A stretch of DNA of 64,000 nucleotides from Druceiella hillmani (lineage: Eukaryota; Arthropoda; Insecta; Lepidoptera; Hepialidae): NCBI GenBank assembly GCA_039881145.1, contig JAYKKI010000087.1, positions 8,858,001 through 8,922,000 of the forward strand, written 5' to 3'. The notes beneath the pieces were generated by a model that saw only the letters and a program-made list of their open reading frames with translations, searched no databases and had not been told where the DNA came from. The position numbers and the translations under genes are program-made. Below, piece after piece: positions 37,205 through 48,115 of this stretch (the stretch's first letter is position 1; each line of letters opens with the position of its first letter).

Positions 37205-38302
37205 AACGTGCCATGCTCGCGGAATAGCTGCAAATTATAATGAATGGCGGGTGTCAGGACAAATTTGCAAGTGTTGAAAATCATAGATAGATTATTGCGT
37301 GATCTAAATGATGAAAACGATAAACATAGTGTTTGGAGGAAAAACTGTACTTCTGTGCGGTGATTTTCGGCAAATCTTACCAGTAATCCCACATGGATCA
37401 CGTAGAACTTTAATTGAAAATTGTGTTACAAGTTGGCATGAATTTCCTAATTTTCATAAAGTTACATTTATTCGAAATATGAGAGCTTTACCAAATGAAA
37501 TAGAATTTGCAGAATTCTTGAAAAAAATTGGAAATGATGAGGCCCCACAATTCCCTCAGTTTGGTAAAAATGTTATTGAAATACCTCATCAATTAATAAG
37601 GGATAAAAACAATATTATTGATGAAGTGTATGGAAATATTTCCAATAACATACTCTCAGAAAATATATTGAACTCTGTTATTTTAACACCTACAAATGAC
37701 GATTGTACTTTGATTAATACTGATATACTTAATCAAATTCCTGGTGAACAGCGAAAATATCATAGCTGTGATAAAATAATTTGTGATAATGACAATGACA
37801 TCAATAACTATCCGGTAGAGTTTTTATATTCTTTGTCTATTAGTGGTTTACTACCGCTTAGTTCACAAAGTTAGTATTGAAAGTTAATTACATAGTTTTA
37901 TTCATCAGAAACTTAAATACTAAGAACGCATTAGTCAATGGAACAAGAATGCGCATCAAATTTATGCATCGAAATTCAATAGATTGCGAAGTTTTAACTG
38001 GGACCGCACGCAGTAAGAGAATTTTGATTCCACGTATAAATTTAAGGTACTCTGGAACTATTTTACCGTTTAACTTTCAAAGAACACAATTTCCCATAAT
38101 ACCTGCATTTGCGATGACAATAAAGTCTCAAGGACAAATATTCCAAAAGGTTGCAATTTTATTGAATCGGCCAGTTTTTACACATGGGCAATTGTATGTC
38201 GCAGCAAGTAGAATCCGTTCATTCGATGGTTTAAGGTTTTATATTTCCGAATACAACGGTCAAGGACATTTAGCAAACGATGAAAGAGTTTTTAAAAAAT
38301 AA
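37205..38302 (+). pseudogene. Helitron Pif1-type helicase part, broken
   Basis: After a remnant ACHARGIAANYNEW-like segment at about 37205-37250 the sequence jumps to IIDRLLRDLND and GGKTVLLCGDFRQILPVIPH (from 37308). The stretch that holds the nucleotide-binding Walker A and B motifs is missing. Later helicase motifs follow: FIRNMRALPNE, then a stop and frame change near 37875, NGTRMRI, FPIIPAFAMTIKSQGQ and QLYVAASRI, the last two being the conserved C-terminal motifs of Pif1-like helicases. It ends at TAA before 38303. Without the ATP-binding region the protein could not unwind DNA even if the frames were intact. Confidence 0.92.
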
Positions 38303-38636
38303 ATTGTTTTCAGAAAAGTTTTAAATCGTTAATTATATTATCGCAATATGCGATAAAAAATGCTATTCAATGGAGAGCATTTTTTACCGCATAATTTTTT
38401 TATTTCGCATCATCTTACAGCATGTTCTGTTTCAATAATTTTTTTTTAAAATAGGTATTCTTTATTTTTCTCCTTTTTGAATTCCATGTAATTAATTTTT
38501 TTTAAATAGGAAAATAACAGCGTTGGTGAAATCTGTGGTTATAGTAGTATATAGTCTTTGACAATAGAACCTTGATAATGTTTGAGCATTATATTTTTAT
38601 AATTTATATTAAATAAGTGATAATTTAAATTTATTA

Positions 38637-38668
38637 TGGTCGAATTTTGACCACTGGGCGACCACTAG
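38637..38668 (+). terminator. Helitron 3' end: hairpin plus CTAG
   Basis: TGGTC (38637-38641) pairs with GACCA (38649-38653), with A-T and G-T pairs inside, giving an 8-bp stem. Eleven bases later the element ends with CTAG (38665-38668), followed by T of the AT repeat. In Helitrons this hairpin acts as the termination signal for rolling-circle transfer; it is not a transcription terminator here. Confidence 0.88.
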
Positions 38669-38755
<87 letters not shown>

Positions 38756-38793
38756 TATATATTTATATATATATATATGTATATACATATAAA
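38669..38793. repeat. (AT)n microsatellite after the Helitron
   Basis: About 125 bp of AT repeat with a few interruptions. It is the downstream half of the probable AT-repeat target of the Helitron. Confidence 0.95.
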
Positions 38794-40124
38794 TACACTA
38801 TGTAAACTTAGATACTTTGGGACTTTAATCTCTAATGATACTACATGAGTAGATTGCAATACACCCATTTTTTTAAATCATACCACTTTTTACGATATTT
38901 AAAAATTGTCATAAGTAATAACATGAAAATGCATCAACCTATATCTTATATTCCGATAAACGTAAGAAATGTAGCAATGTTTACCTGATTACTCTTCTTA
39001 GCGATCGATAGTGAATTTGACTTGTCTGGGAAAAGAATAAAAAAAGAAAAGGATAACAAAATTAATTTCAAGGCCAACTTTGTTTACATTTCGTAAATCA
39101 AAATTATTACCATTTGAAAATCTTTAACATCCATTCATTATTACCCCAAATATAAAGGTTAAAAAAATATTATTATCGATTTTTTCGAAAGTTGTTGGAA
39201 TAACTACGATATTTTTTCATTTGTCTTTTAGACAAATTATTATGCGCTTCTTATTAATGAAATAATATTAATTTTATTTACTTATTTCAAATTGAATCTT
39301 TATGGACTATTTATTATTTAATATTACAACTCTCATTTCTTCTGGTTAGAATATTTTTCAAAGTTTCGTTTAGTTTTTCGTTGTTGGTTTGATGCGATTT
39401 TATTCTGTTAAACGATTTGTGATATCGACTGAGTTAAATTACGAATATGTCGTTTTTTAATGCTGATGGAACATAGTATTAGTATACCAAATGTCATTTT
39501 AAATGTCATAGTATTAGTATGCCAAATGTCATATCTTTAATAATGTACGTCCAACGTTATCACCAATATAGTCTTGTTACGGAAATCCAAGTTTTGTTAC
39601 GATCAAATCAATACAGGAGGATAATCTGTCATTTCAGTGATATCAGGTGATACCTCTCAAATATTATCGCTAAATATGGAACAAAATGTGCTAACTTATT
39701 TTAGAAGAAAGCAAAATTCGTATACAAGACGCACAACGTAAATAATTTAAGTCAAAATTATTGTCGTCGGTTGCAAAAGTGCCATACGGACAAATATGGG
39801 GAAGGCACTTAACGTGGAAACGGAACATAAAATTTATGTATGTGTAAATACTAAATACATTCCAAAACATAATTATTTGTATTTCAATTACTCAGCACGC
39901 GTGTTTAAAAAACTTGTTTTTTTTAAACGGATAAGTGACATTTCATTTTGACACTTGACAGTTTGCAAAGTTTGCTTTAGGCCAAGTGATAAGTACACGT
40001 TGCCAAAGTATATTTAGTGTAAAGGGATATTAATAGGTGTTAATTTAAACATAATTATGATTTCATACAAAATTTAAACTTTAATTATTTTATAAACTAG
40101 GCGACTAGTTAGTGAGTTTCCTTC
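38794..40124. other. AT-rich non-coding sequence
   Basis: No gene recognised. A 35-bp period duplication of CATAGTATTAGTATRCCAAA is at 39472-39532. Confidence 0.5.
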
Positions 40125-40130
40125 ATATAC

Positions 40131-40169
<39 letters not shown>
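40125..40169. repeat. (AT)n microsatellite
   Basis: About 45 bp of AT repeat beginning with ATATACATATATGTAT, just before a CpG-richer region. Confidence 0.95.
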
Positions 40170-40189
40170 ACCAGTATTGCCTCTGTATA

Positions 40190-41560
40190 TATTACGCATG
40201 GGCTAATCAATTGAATTTCGTGAATGCAATCATTAGTGAATGACTTCGCAACTGGTGGGGTTTCATGACCCGTTCATTTGATCGAATCGATCACAAACTG
40301 TACAGTTTATAATTTATAGGTGCCGACTGTCGTGCCGCGGTCGATCACCAGCCACCATTAATTTACGAGTCGATGTATGTTTATTTTTTACAGATTCCCG
40401 TGTGGACCCACTTTTGTAACGTATTGCGGTTGTTGTATTCGCGTTGGCGGTGTTCTTCTTCGAAGGACTGTTTATATCAATAATTTTTAATGTTTTAAAT
40501 ATAAATAAACGCATATAGGATTTTTTATATCGGTCATTAGTCTCTCAGTGCTCAAACAGCTCGCATCACATAGGTACTTATGTGAATTGTGGACTACGAC
40601 CACTTTTAATTACAGGGAAAATTTAAAGACTAAAAAAATATTGGTGGCGGTTTTTGTAATAATGGTAATGAGATAATCGTTTAATGATATTTTTGTTTTT
40701 TTTTAAATTTTTTATATACGTGTATTTGGCACTCAATAACTTTACTTAATGTTTTCGTAACACTAAGTACAGTTATTGTGTGTTAGATATAAATACAAAA
40801 GAAGCCGTTTAAAACCCGAGAATGTAGTAAAAATGTTGTTTCTAAATCATAATTTAGATTGAAACTACTCAGCGATCTTTCGGATTCTAATAAAATAGCA
40901 CTAAACATTTCATTCTATCAGTAAATATTGCAAGTTAAATTAATTAACTGTATACGTTTGTTATAAGTGAATTATAGTGAATTCTGTAAAGCAATTATTT
41001 ATTGAACAATAGTTCCGTGCATGGGCGGATACACTATTATAATATATACACGGTTTATGGGTACAGTACTATTATGTTTTGTAGGATGGTTATATAAGTA
41101 TATTTCAATAAAAATAAGGTATATATTAGTTTAATTATTGTTCTGTTATGCTAGGCTATTCATTAATCTATTCGTTTATGAACCGTTGCGCCCGCCAATA
41201 GTATATCACTTGTTATACCTATTTAATGTTTATTTGTATACAGTATCTAATTTGCCGACGTAAACGTTACTGCTGGCCGCCTGATGAAATATTCTCAAAG
41301 AAAAAACGACACGCGAACCGAATTGAAATAAAAATATCAATCATCAATCGAGTCGTTGCGCGTCGATTACTAGTCGGTAGTGTATAACATGTGATTCGAG
41401 CGAAGTTATCGATCATAAATATTGAACAAACAATTATGAATAAAATCACAAATACCAATCGTGAATGAAATCGCGTGATTTGTATTGGTGAAAAAGACCG
41501 AATCGTTCACAAATTCTCAAACGCTGTCGTATATTTCATTTTGTTTTCTAATTACAAATA
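40190..41560. other. CpG-enriched island in AT-rich DNA, function unknown
   Basis: Compared with its surroundings this stretch has many CpG dinucleotides, for instance GTCGTGCCGCGGTCGATC near 40330 and GTCGTTGCGCGTCGATTACT near 41350. Motifs CGAATCGATCAC (about 40283) and CGAATCGTTCAC (about 41500) recur. No protein family is recognisable. An open frame on minus (40314-40514) is Ser/Thr/Asn/Lys-rich. On plus, a frame from ATG at 41582 with a hydrophobic start runs to 41779, with a GTGAGT donor-like site at 41742. It could be a promoter and first exon of a host gene, or an unknown mobile element. Confidence 0.35.
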
Positions 41561-43431
41561 AGTAATTAATTACAACACAAAATGAAATATACAATTATTC
41601 AGAATATAATAACCTTAGTGACGTCCTCATCCGCAGCTATATATTTGCATTATGTGTGCAAATTCTTGTATAAACAGGAATTAGGTTCCGTCCCATATTT
41701 GAGAACTATTAGTGTAATGAAACAGTACGAAAATTCAAAGAGTGAGTCTTGCTCAATATTACTCAGGTTTAAATTGTAATGATGTGCTAAATTTAATGTA
41801 AAATAATTTTGATTTTTTTGATAGCACTAGAATATATGATTATAATAATAACAACCTTTTTTTTACATCCCGTCCGAATTCGATAAAAATATAGATCTGC
41901 GAATCCATGTTTACAGAAAATAAACTAATGCCAAAAATCTACTGGTGTTATTAAAAATATTTGGGGATAGAATAGAATCGGTTACAAGTTACATACCGTA
42001 ATTACAGTTACACCAGATTAACTCTTTATAATGATCGTACATAACAGCTACCGTATAGGAATAATGGTGTCAAATTATGTATATATTATGTACTGGTATT
42101 ATAGGCCATTTCCGATATATAAAAATACTATTTAATGAGAGCAAATGACAAACATTCTAATGAAAATTAAAATTATTTTATTTTATTATTTATGTTCAAA
42201 AACCTAGGTAAATAATTTTTAATAAAAGCACAAAAATGTCGTCATTTCAATGATGAATAGATGGTTTGTAAAAACGCAGTAGTGGGTGCGTTTACCTGTT
42301 TTTCGTAATGTTTGGTTGGTATGTAACTTGAATAATGTAATCAGTGAGAAATAGATCAAATGACCCGACAGGAGCTTTCCTTGGACTTTTAATGTAGCTA
42401 GGTCTATTAAACAACATCTTTCTCGTATGGTGTTTTGTTGTCGAACGCGAATCACTGTGGTCTATTTTTGCCATAATAGTTTAACTGACTTATTACAGAG
42501 CAATCTCCTTCATTATTATATGATTATACTTTCAAGCTTTCAGCAGGCAATTCCGCATTGCTATAAGAAGTATCACTGAGTGATTCTTTACAATATTTAC
42601 TTATTTCACCGTCACAAAATTACAAATTTTGGATGTTGTTTTAAGTCTTCCATTAATCAAGAGTCTGACTCACTATCAGTGTACAAACTATATCTTGGAC
42701 AGTGTTATCATTTAAAAAGCTTGCTATTTTCTACATTTGACCTGAAAATAAGTCAAAATGTAGTGGAAAATAGTTTTATCTATGCAATTTGTATATTCAG
42801 CTATTTTATTTTCTCGATCTATGGGTAGAGTTGGGTAAGTACACAAAACACGTCAATAGATGCAACGAAAAAAAACCTACACGTCAATAGATACAACGAA
42901 ACTGTAGAATTGGCGTGTATAAACATCGAATATATTTATGAAAACAAGATTTGGAGACATGTTAAAAGTAATAGAAGAAAAATTATTATTTTTGGAATTT
43001 TTGTCTGTTTACATATTTGTTTGTGCACATCTCACGTAAACCAAATTTAAATGAAAATTTTTCTGCTCCCTAAGGAGAATTTTACTGCTGTACTTTTATA
43101 AAGAATATATTCTCAATATTTGTAACACAATCACTTTAGTAAGTTTATTATAAGGTTGTATAAATTGAGTTGTGTCGTTATTTATTTTTCATACAAACAA
43201 TAAAATTAAGAAATTGGCGTATCTGCAAAAAATTATAAAGTGAACGTAACAAATCTAAGAGAATACAGAAATAATTATTGGAATTTTTGTTTTTTGTCTG
43301 TCTGTGATTTCCATAAAGTTTTCACTGGGAGATATTGTTGGGATTAGAATTACATACAGGACATATTTCATCACAGTCAATAAACTAAAAAGAAGATTCA
43401 CTACACAGCGTACTTATTTAAAAAAAATACT
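41561..43431. other. AT-rich non-coding sequence
   Basis: No gene recognised with confidence. A 31-bp period duplication of CACGTCAATAGATRCAACGA lies at 42849-42901. Confidence 0.45.
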
Positions 43432-43539
43432 AATATATTTGGCGTTAATTTTATAGAAATTCATTGTCACTTAATTTTTATTCAAAACTAAATGAGACTA
43501 CGTGATTTAATATTATCTCTACTTTATTTAAATTCTTTA

Positions 43540-43581
43540 CCGCGATCTACATTTCGTAGTATGACAACATCTTCAGATGGG
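43540..43581 (-). ncRNA. Hammerhead ribozyme motif, copy C left (core intact)
   Basis: On the minus strand the order is CTGAAGA, helix II GTTGT-CAT-ACTAC (one T-T mismatch), GAAA, helix III closed by A-T and T-A around GTAG, then the cleavage triplet ATC and GCGG. All conserved core bases of a type I hammerhead are present. Compared with the other copies helix III has T-A instead of C-G, a paired change on both sides. Helix I (CCAT with GCGG) is weaker, with one A-C mismatch. Very short helix III is known from hammerheads of Penelope-like elements and retrozymes. Confidence 0.72.
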
Positions 43582-43656
43582 CAATTTGTAAAGATTTAAA
43601 AATAAATATACAATCTTTAGAAATTACAAGAAAGAAATATGCATCTTTGCAAATTG

Positions 43657-43698
43657 CCTACCTGAAGATGTTTTCATACAATTAAACCTAGGTCGTGG
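43657..43698 (+). ncRNA. Hammerhead ribozyme motif, copy C right (mutated core)
   Basis: CTGAAGA (43662-43668) is intact, and CCTAGGTCGTGG with the GTC cleavage triplet is present. The GAAA box reads TAAA and helix II is damaged (TTTTCATACAATT), so this copy is probably inactive. Confidence 0.6.
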
Positions 43699-43768
43699 TA
43701 AGGAATTTAAATAAAGTAGAAATAATACTACATCACGTAGTGGCATTTAGATGTGAATAAAAATAAGT

Positions 43769-45699
43769 AAAAAATACTCTTATAATTATTATAACATATG
43801 GCGTTACGTGCATTAATTTAAAACTTAATAATAATTTCTAAAGCGCAACGCGAACAAAGTACTGGGTACAGCGAGTATCGAAATAAAAAGTTGCTGCTTT
43901 CACGAAATGCACAAAAACCTACCATTTAAATGGAATATAAATGTTTTTGTAAGATCAGGTCAATCACTGAAAATTATGTATCTCAACCCAGGTGGATGCT
44001 GTTGACTGCTAAGACTGACTTTATTACGGAAAACTAGAAGTATTAAAATTATCCCTGAATTAAGGAATAAATGAATCATCTCTGTTTCCCACTTTTAACA
44101 TAAAGCCGATTGGAACTTATGAATATTTAATACAATAACTTAAAACGTTGAAATATTAACTAACACATATCCGTTGTTTTTTTTTCTTGAATTATTCTTT
44201 TCATTTCCATTAAGAGATTTTGATACAAAGATAGAGTACGGTTAACCAATGTAGAAAAATATTTCGAGTTGTTTTCTCCTAAAATCGATTCATGTTTTTA
44301 ATCAAATATATTACGATTTTGAACCTATCTATTAAAGTCAAGTAAAAGAAATCGTTGATGGATTCGCAAATAGAGTAAGATAATATGATATAAATTTACT
44401 GTATTCCACTGCTAGTCTGGCCAATTAGCTTTGTGAGATTTTAATTAATTGATGATTATCACAAACAAATATCTGATCAAAATTCTATTACCTACAACAA
44501 TTTCAAGGCCAGTTCCTAAAATTAAGGGGGATATAATAACCCACTATTGATTTTTTTAGCAAATGTTATTATATTTTGGAAGAAATAGGGTACATATTAG
44601 CCAAATAAATTTAAAATAGAATATATTATTTTACTAAAATCATTACAAACAAAACGAGTTGGAGAAATACACTACACTTTTACAATCAAGATTACGCTGG
44701 ATTTAATCCCGAGATATTATAATTAATAATTGATTGTTCTCTCAAAAATACCTCCAGACAGAATTTTCATCAAAATGAGACAATGAGTGAATTACTACAA
44801 CAAAAATGTGAGAGTTACAATTGAATACTAAATCAACTAACATATTATTACGTCACATAATTGAATAATTTTACATCAAGGTTAGCAGGCTTACGCAAGT
44901 TTTAATGAGAAAAAACAATCTCTTAAATCTGAGCTATTAAACAGTATAATCATATTAATATATCTCTGAAATCGATTCAATTTTATAACTATGTAATGTC
45001 ACATGTCAGTCTGCAACATATATAGATAACATTTTTACTGATATGAGGTTAGAAATTAAGAGTTTATAAATTGATTTTGATTTTGGTGACTATTGACAAG
45101 TAATTAAACTATTTCTTATGAGTTGTATAAGTCAAAGCATGAAACAAAAAGTAATATCAATCATATTAAGGGGGCACTAGGACAAATCTGTGAAAGCGAC
45201 AGATGATAATTTTATATCAATTAAATTAAAGCATAAACAACTAAAAAGATTTTTTAAGAAATGGGCAATATCTGCGTGCAGAATATCTCAAGGTAAACTC
45301 TTCTCTCTTTGCGAGTCATCGAAAATATATTGTAGAATATTTATTTCTTTAAAGCTTACGTATAGAAATATAATAAAATAGTCTAGATAGTATCGTCCAA
45401 GTTAAACAAAATTTTCTATAGCAAAAAATTATTAACGGGGCCTAAAAAATTGAGACTGGTTTATAAATTATAAATCATTTTGAAAAAAAAATTACGTCGC
45501 AAATAACCGAAGAATACAATATAGACGATAAACACCGGGTTTGATAACAATTATTTTTCAAGTATAGCGGAAACACTACTTAAATATATAATTGCATTTA
45601 AAGAAATGATCTTGTTTTAGTTAACTCTAGACTCAAAAATTTAATAAATTTATAATTGAACCATTTACCACAGGTCAAATAATATTTAAAAGTATAAAC
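43769..45699. other. AT-rich non-coding sequence
   Basis: No recognisable gene or repeat beyond low-complexity AT-rich DNA. A 63-codon frame at 45190-45381 has no known similarity. Confidence 0.5.
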
Positions 45700-46045
45700 C
45701 CGAAATCACCTGTCGATCTATGACACGTATCCCTTAAACTAAATTATTAAGAATTGAGCAAAGTACTAGTAACATTTTAATGTCGGTTTTCAGTGCTTGT
45801 GTCTGAATCTCTCGTTCCCGGATCTCTTAAAGTTGGCAAAGTTAATACAACTTTTCAAGAAAAGTTCAAAGAGTGAAGTGCCAAATTATCATCCTGTCTC
45901 CCTATTAAATGAAGCCTTGAAAAACCTTATAGCGATAAGAATGGCGGATTTTCTGACTAAAAACTTCATTATCAACGAATCAATTTGGTTTTCAGAGAGC
46001 AACATCCAAACGCCAAATTTGATATTTAACAGGTCTAAAATCTAA
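45700..46045 (+). pseudogene. Non-LTR retrotransposon RT fragment (jockey/CR1-like)
   Basis: The frame from about 45797 reads LSFPDLLKLAKLIQLFKK, NYHPVSLL and RMADFLTKNFIINES, the N-terminal part of a LINE reverse transcriptase (in the family FP..LK.AK..PL.KKG followed by NYRPISLL). Just upstream, in another frame, IPLKLLRIEQ-like and ILMSVFSACV segments fit the preceding part of the domain. It is truncated at both sides and frameshifted near 45990. Which clade is uncertain. Confidence 0.85.
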
Positions 46046-46247
46046 TGACATATATAAAGACGTATTTCGAAGTATAAAAATTGTGGTTATGCCTTGTACT
46101 TACATATATAAAAATAATATGCGTGCAAAAAAGGGTATTAACAATGTTTCTTAAATTCCAATGAACACATATATGGTAATTGGTAAGTGAAATACTAGAG
46201 AAATGAAGCACAGACTATCTATGTTACATGCAATATATATTTTTTAA

Positions 46248-46308
<61 letters not shown>
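46248..46308. repeat. (AT)n microsatellite
   Basis: About 60 bp of AT repeat with one ATACAT and one ATGTAT interruption. Confidence 0.95.
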
Positions 46309-46399
46309 TTAATAATATATCTATTTTACATGCAATAGGGCCAACATTTTTAATAAAGTACCTGCAACTTTTAAAGTTTTGGAAATCATTTATTTCCAG

Positions 46400-46479
46400 A
46401 GCAGCGTGAAGAACCTGAGCAGCGTGAAGAACAGGAAATAGTTTATTATACTGTAAACGAAGCAATAGCTGATAAGTAA
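46400..46479 (+). CDS. Candidate terminal coding exon (unrecognised)
   Basis: A good acceptor-like sequence, CATTTATTTCCAG, ends at 46399. It is followed by an open, Glu/Gln-rich frame EQREEPEQREEQEIVYYTVN that ends with ADK and TAA at 46477-46479. Codon use is much richer in G and C than the surroundings. An 18-bp unit, GAGCAGCGTGAAGAACC, is duplicated inside it. No family is recognised and no matching upstream exon was found in the window, so it may equally be chance or part of an unknown transposon. Confidence 0.3.
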
Positions 46480-46596
46480 ATATTTTACGGCCACTGTTAT
46501 TTTTAATTCCATTATTATCATTGTTATTATGACTATTTTTCCAAATCTGACTTTTTTGTAGTTTATAATAGTATTGTTTATATAATGATATAATTA

Positions 46597-47014
46597 TCAG
46601 CAGTTCCCAAAGTGTGTGCAGCGGGGTTTTGTGGTGCCGTGTAGAGCGGACACGAGTGGCTGTATCTATACCTTGTTCTGGTTATATATTCACGCATACG
46701 TACACAATTATACCACAGTGCGTAGCTCGAAGCGTATCTGGGTAAGGTATGCTCCCACTTCCCTCTTCCGTAGCGCCCGCATACTCGTAATGAGTGGTAA
46801 GGATTAAAGAAAGTCTGTTTATATCGTGTGCGTAAATTTTTTTCGTAAAATAGTATTCCTGGCATATAATTCGCGAATTTTTGGTAGGAAACTACAACGT
46901 TAACAAGAGTAAGAAAATATCTTTGTTAAACAAACGTCTGTGCCAAGCAACATAAAAAGAAAAAAGTCCAAGTTTGTAATAGCGCATGAAATGAAAAAGT
47001 TTGAGAACGCCTGG
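46597..47014. mobile_element. Non-autonomous hAT element (Buster/Charlie-like ends)
   Basis: The left end reads CAGCAGTTCCCAAAGTGTGT (from 46598) and the right end, on the minus strand, CAGGCGTTCTCAAACTTTTT (up to 47013). Both show the CAG..GTTC.CAAA pattern of hAT Buster-type termini. The flanking octamers TATAATTA (46589-46596) and TATAATTG (47015-47022) agree at seven of eight positions, fitting the 8-bp hAT target duplication. The 0.4-kb interior is GC-richer than the surroundings and has no transposase similarity; open frames there look fortuitous. Confidence 0.78.
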
Positions 47015-47022
47015 TATAATTG

Positions 47023-47477
47023 TTTGTATTTTATAATAGTATAATTTTTATTCGAAGTTAATTATTAAAATTTTATCATTATTATTAATGTAGTTTGTCC
47101 TGTTTAACTGGCAATATAGCTTACATTCGACAACACTTTTGTGCATATTCTAAATATTATAAAATTACTATTTTTAATGTATTATATTTTATTTTTATTG
47201 TTAATTGTATTATTGTTCAAAATATATAGTACTCAATTTTTGTTTTAATTCAAGTGGCTTATTCCTAACTCATACGTCGGTGGTGCACTTAATAACTTAT
47301 TATGTTGTGTTTACTTTTTCTCGTAACTTTGAACGTGTATTTAGATTTATTAAGTACAAATTGATGTCACTGAGTATGCTATATGGAATAAAATTGTGAC
47401 TAGACTGTGACTGTGCCTCTGCGATAATTGTATGTCTGCTGTACGCATGTAGTCTACCAGTAACTTCCTTGTGTCTC
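47023..47477. other. AT-rich non-coding sequence
   Basis: Nothing recognised between the hAT element and the RTE fragment. Confidence 0.5.
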
Positions 47478-48115
47478 GTCATCATCATCAGCTGGAACGC
47501 TGTTTAAGTCTTTCCTTCATTAAAGATTTCCACAAATTTTAATCTGCTACTTACCCCCAATGACTTTCTACGGTATTTTCCAAATCACCTGTCCACAAAG
47601 CGTGAGCTCGTCTTATCCGTGCATTTACGTGGTAGCCATTTGTGTATTTTTCTTTCCTAAAGGTCATTGTTTTTGCATGCTATATGGTGTGCCCATTACT
47701 AATTCAGCCTAAAAATACTACAAGCTATACTGGTAACTTTAGTTCTCCTACTGTTCTCTTCATTATGAATTGTCGAAGAGAAGCTAAGGAAATTCTCCTT
47801 TCCATATTTGGCATAGGGACTTGGGTATCTTGCTGTAGGCAATAGTAAGTTCACGTCTCACTACGTTATGCCATCACTAGCAACATATACTCGTTGAAGA
47901 CTTTCATGTTAAAATACTTGAGAGACATATTTCCTATTGACGATAGATTCATTCCACCCAAGAGATTAAACATATCTTTCAAAGTTACGGAAAAGATTTT
48001 CAACATTACGTCTCCTTTTTTAATATTTTTCTACAGCTCGGTTGGTTTTGTGCTCCGGTTTTTTTATTGTATCTACATGGTGACGTCATTGCACTAATAT
48101 TTCAACCTTAAAATC
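47478..48115 (-). pseudogene. RTE-type LINE fragment, C-terminal part and 3' end
   Basis: On the minus strand the sequence reads MSLKYFNMKVFNEYMLLVM, then a degenerate SET-TYY segment, NMERRISLASLRQFIMKRTV, and further down KWLPRKCTDKTSSRFVDR. These follow the RTE C-terminal pattern KVFNQCVLPVMTYGSETW, AQRAMERRMLGISLRD and the WRPR..GRP..RW region. The fragment ends with CAGCTGATGATGATGAC at about 47478-47494, resembling the simple TGATGA-type 3' tail of RTE/BovB elements. Several stops and shifts make it dead, and it is 5' truncated. Confidence 0.75.

Larger units (their letters stand above)
33631..38668 (+). mobile_element. Helitron rolling-circle transposon, decayed
   Basis: The element carries the Rep-helicase gene of Helitrons. 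It ends in a short hairpin (38637-38653) followed by CTAG at 38665-38668 and then T, the canonical 3' structure and A/T insertion preference. The canonical 5' TC cannot be placed with confidence; the boundary is set where the AT tract ends and the 5' module begins. No terminal inverted repeats or target duplications are expected or seen. A fold-back ribozyme repeat has inserted into the coding region at 35464-35587, after the Helitron arrived. Confidence 0.9.
43432..43768 (-). mobile_element. Fold-back ribozyme repeat, copy C (337 bp)
   Basis: The two arms are inverted copies of the family sequence around a diverged centre, each with a hammerhead motif (43540-43581 on minus, 43657-43698 on plus). 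The left side carries the family 3' tail (GGCGTTAATTTTATAGAAAT reading from the plus strand), so the element points to minus. AAAAAATACT occurs at both borders (43422-43431 and 43769-43778), probably the target duplication within an A-run. It belongs with copy D to a subfamily that has an extra ACTTAATTTTTATTCA segment next to the tail. Confidence 0.87.

Noticed and set aside
46578..46865. Minus-strand 95-codon frame
   Set aside because: It spans the end and interior of the non-autonomous hAT element and starts or ends outside its borders, so it is fortuitous.
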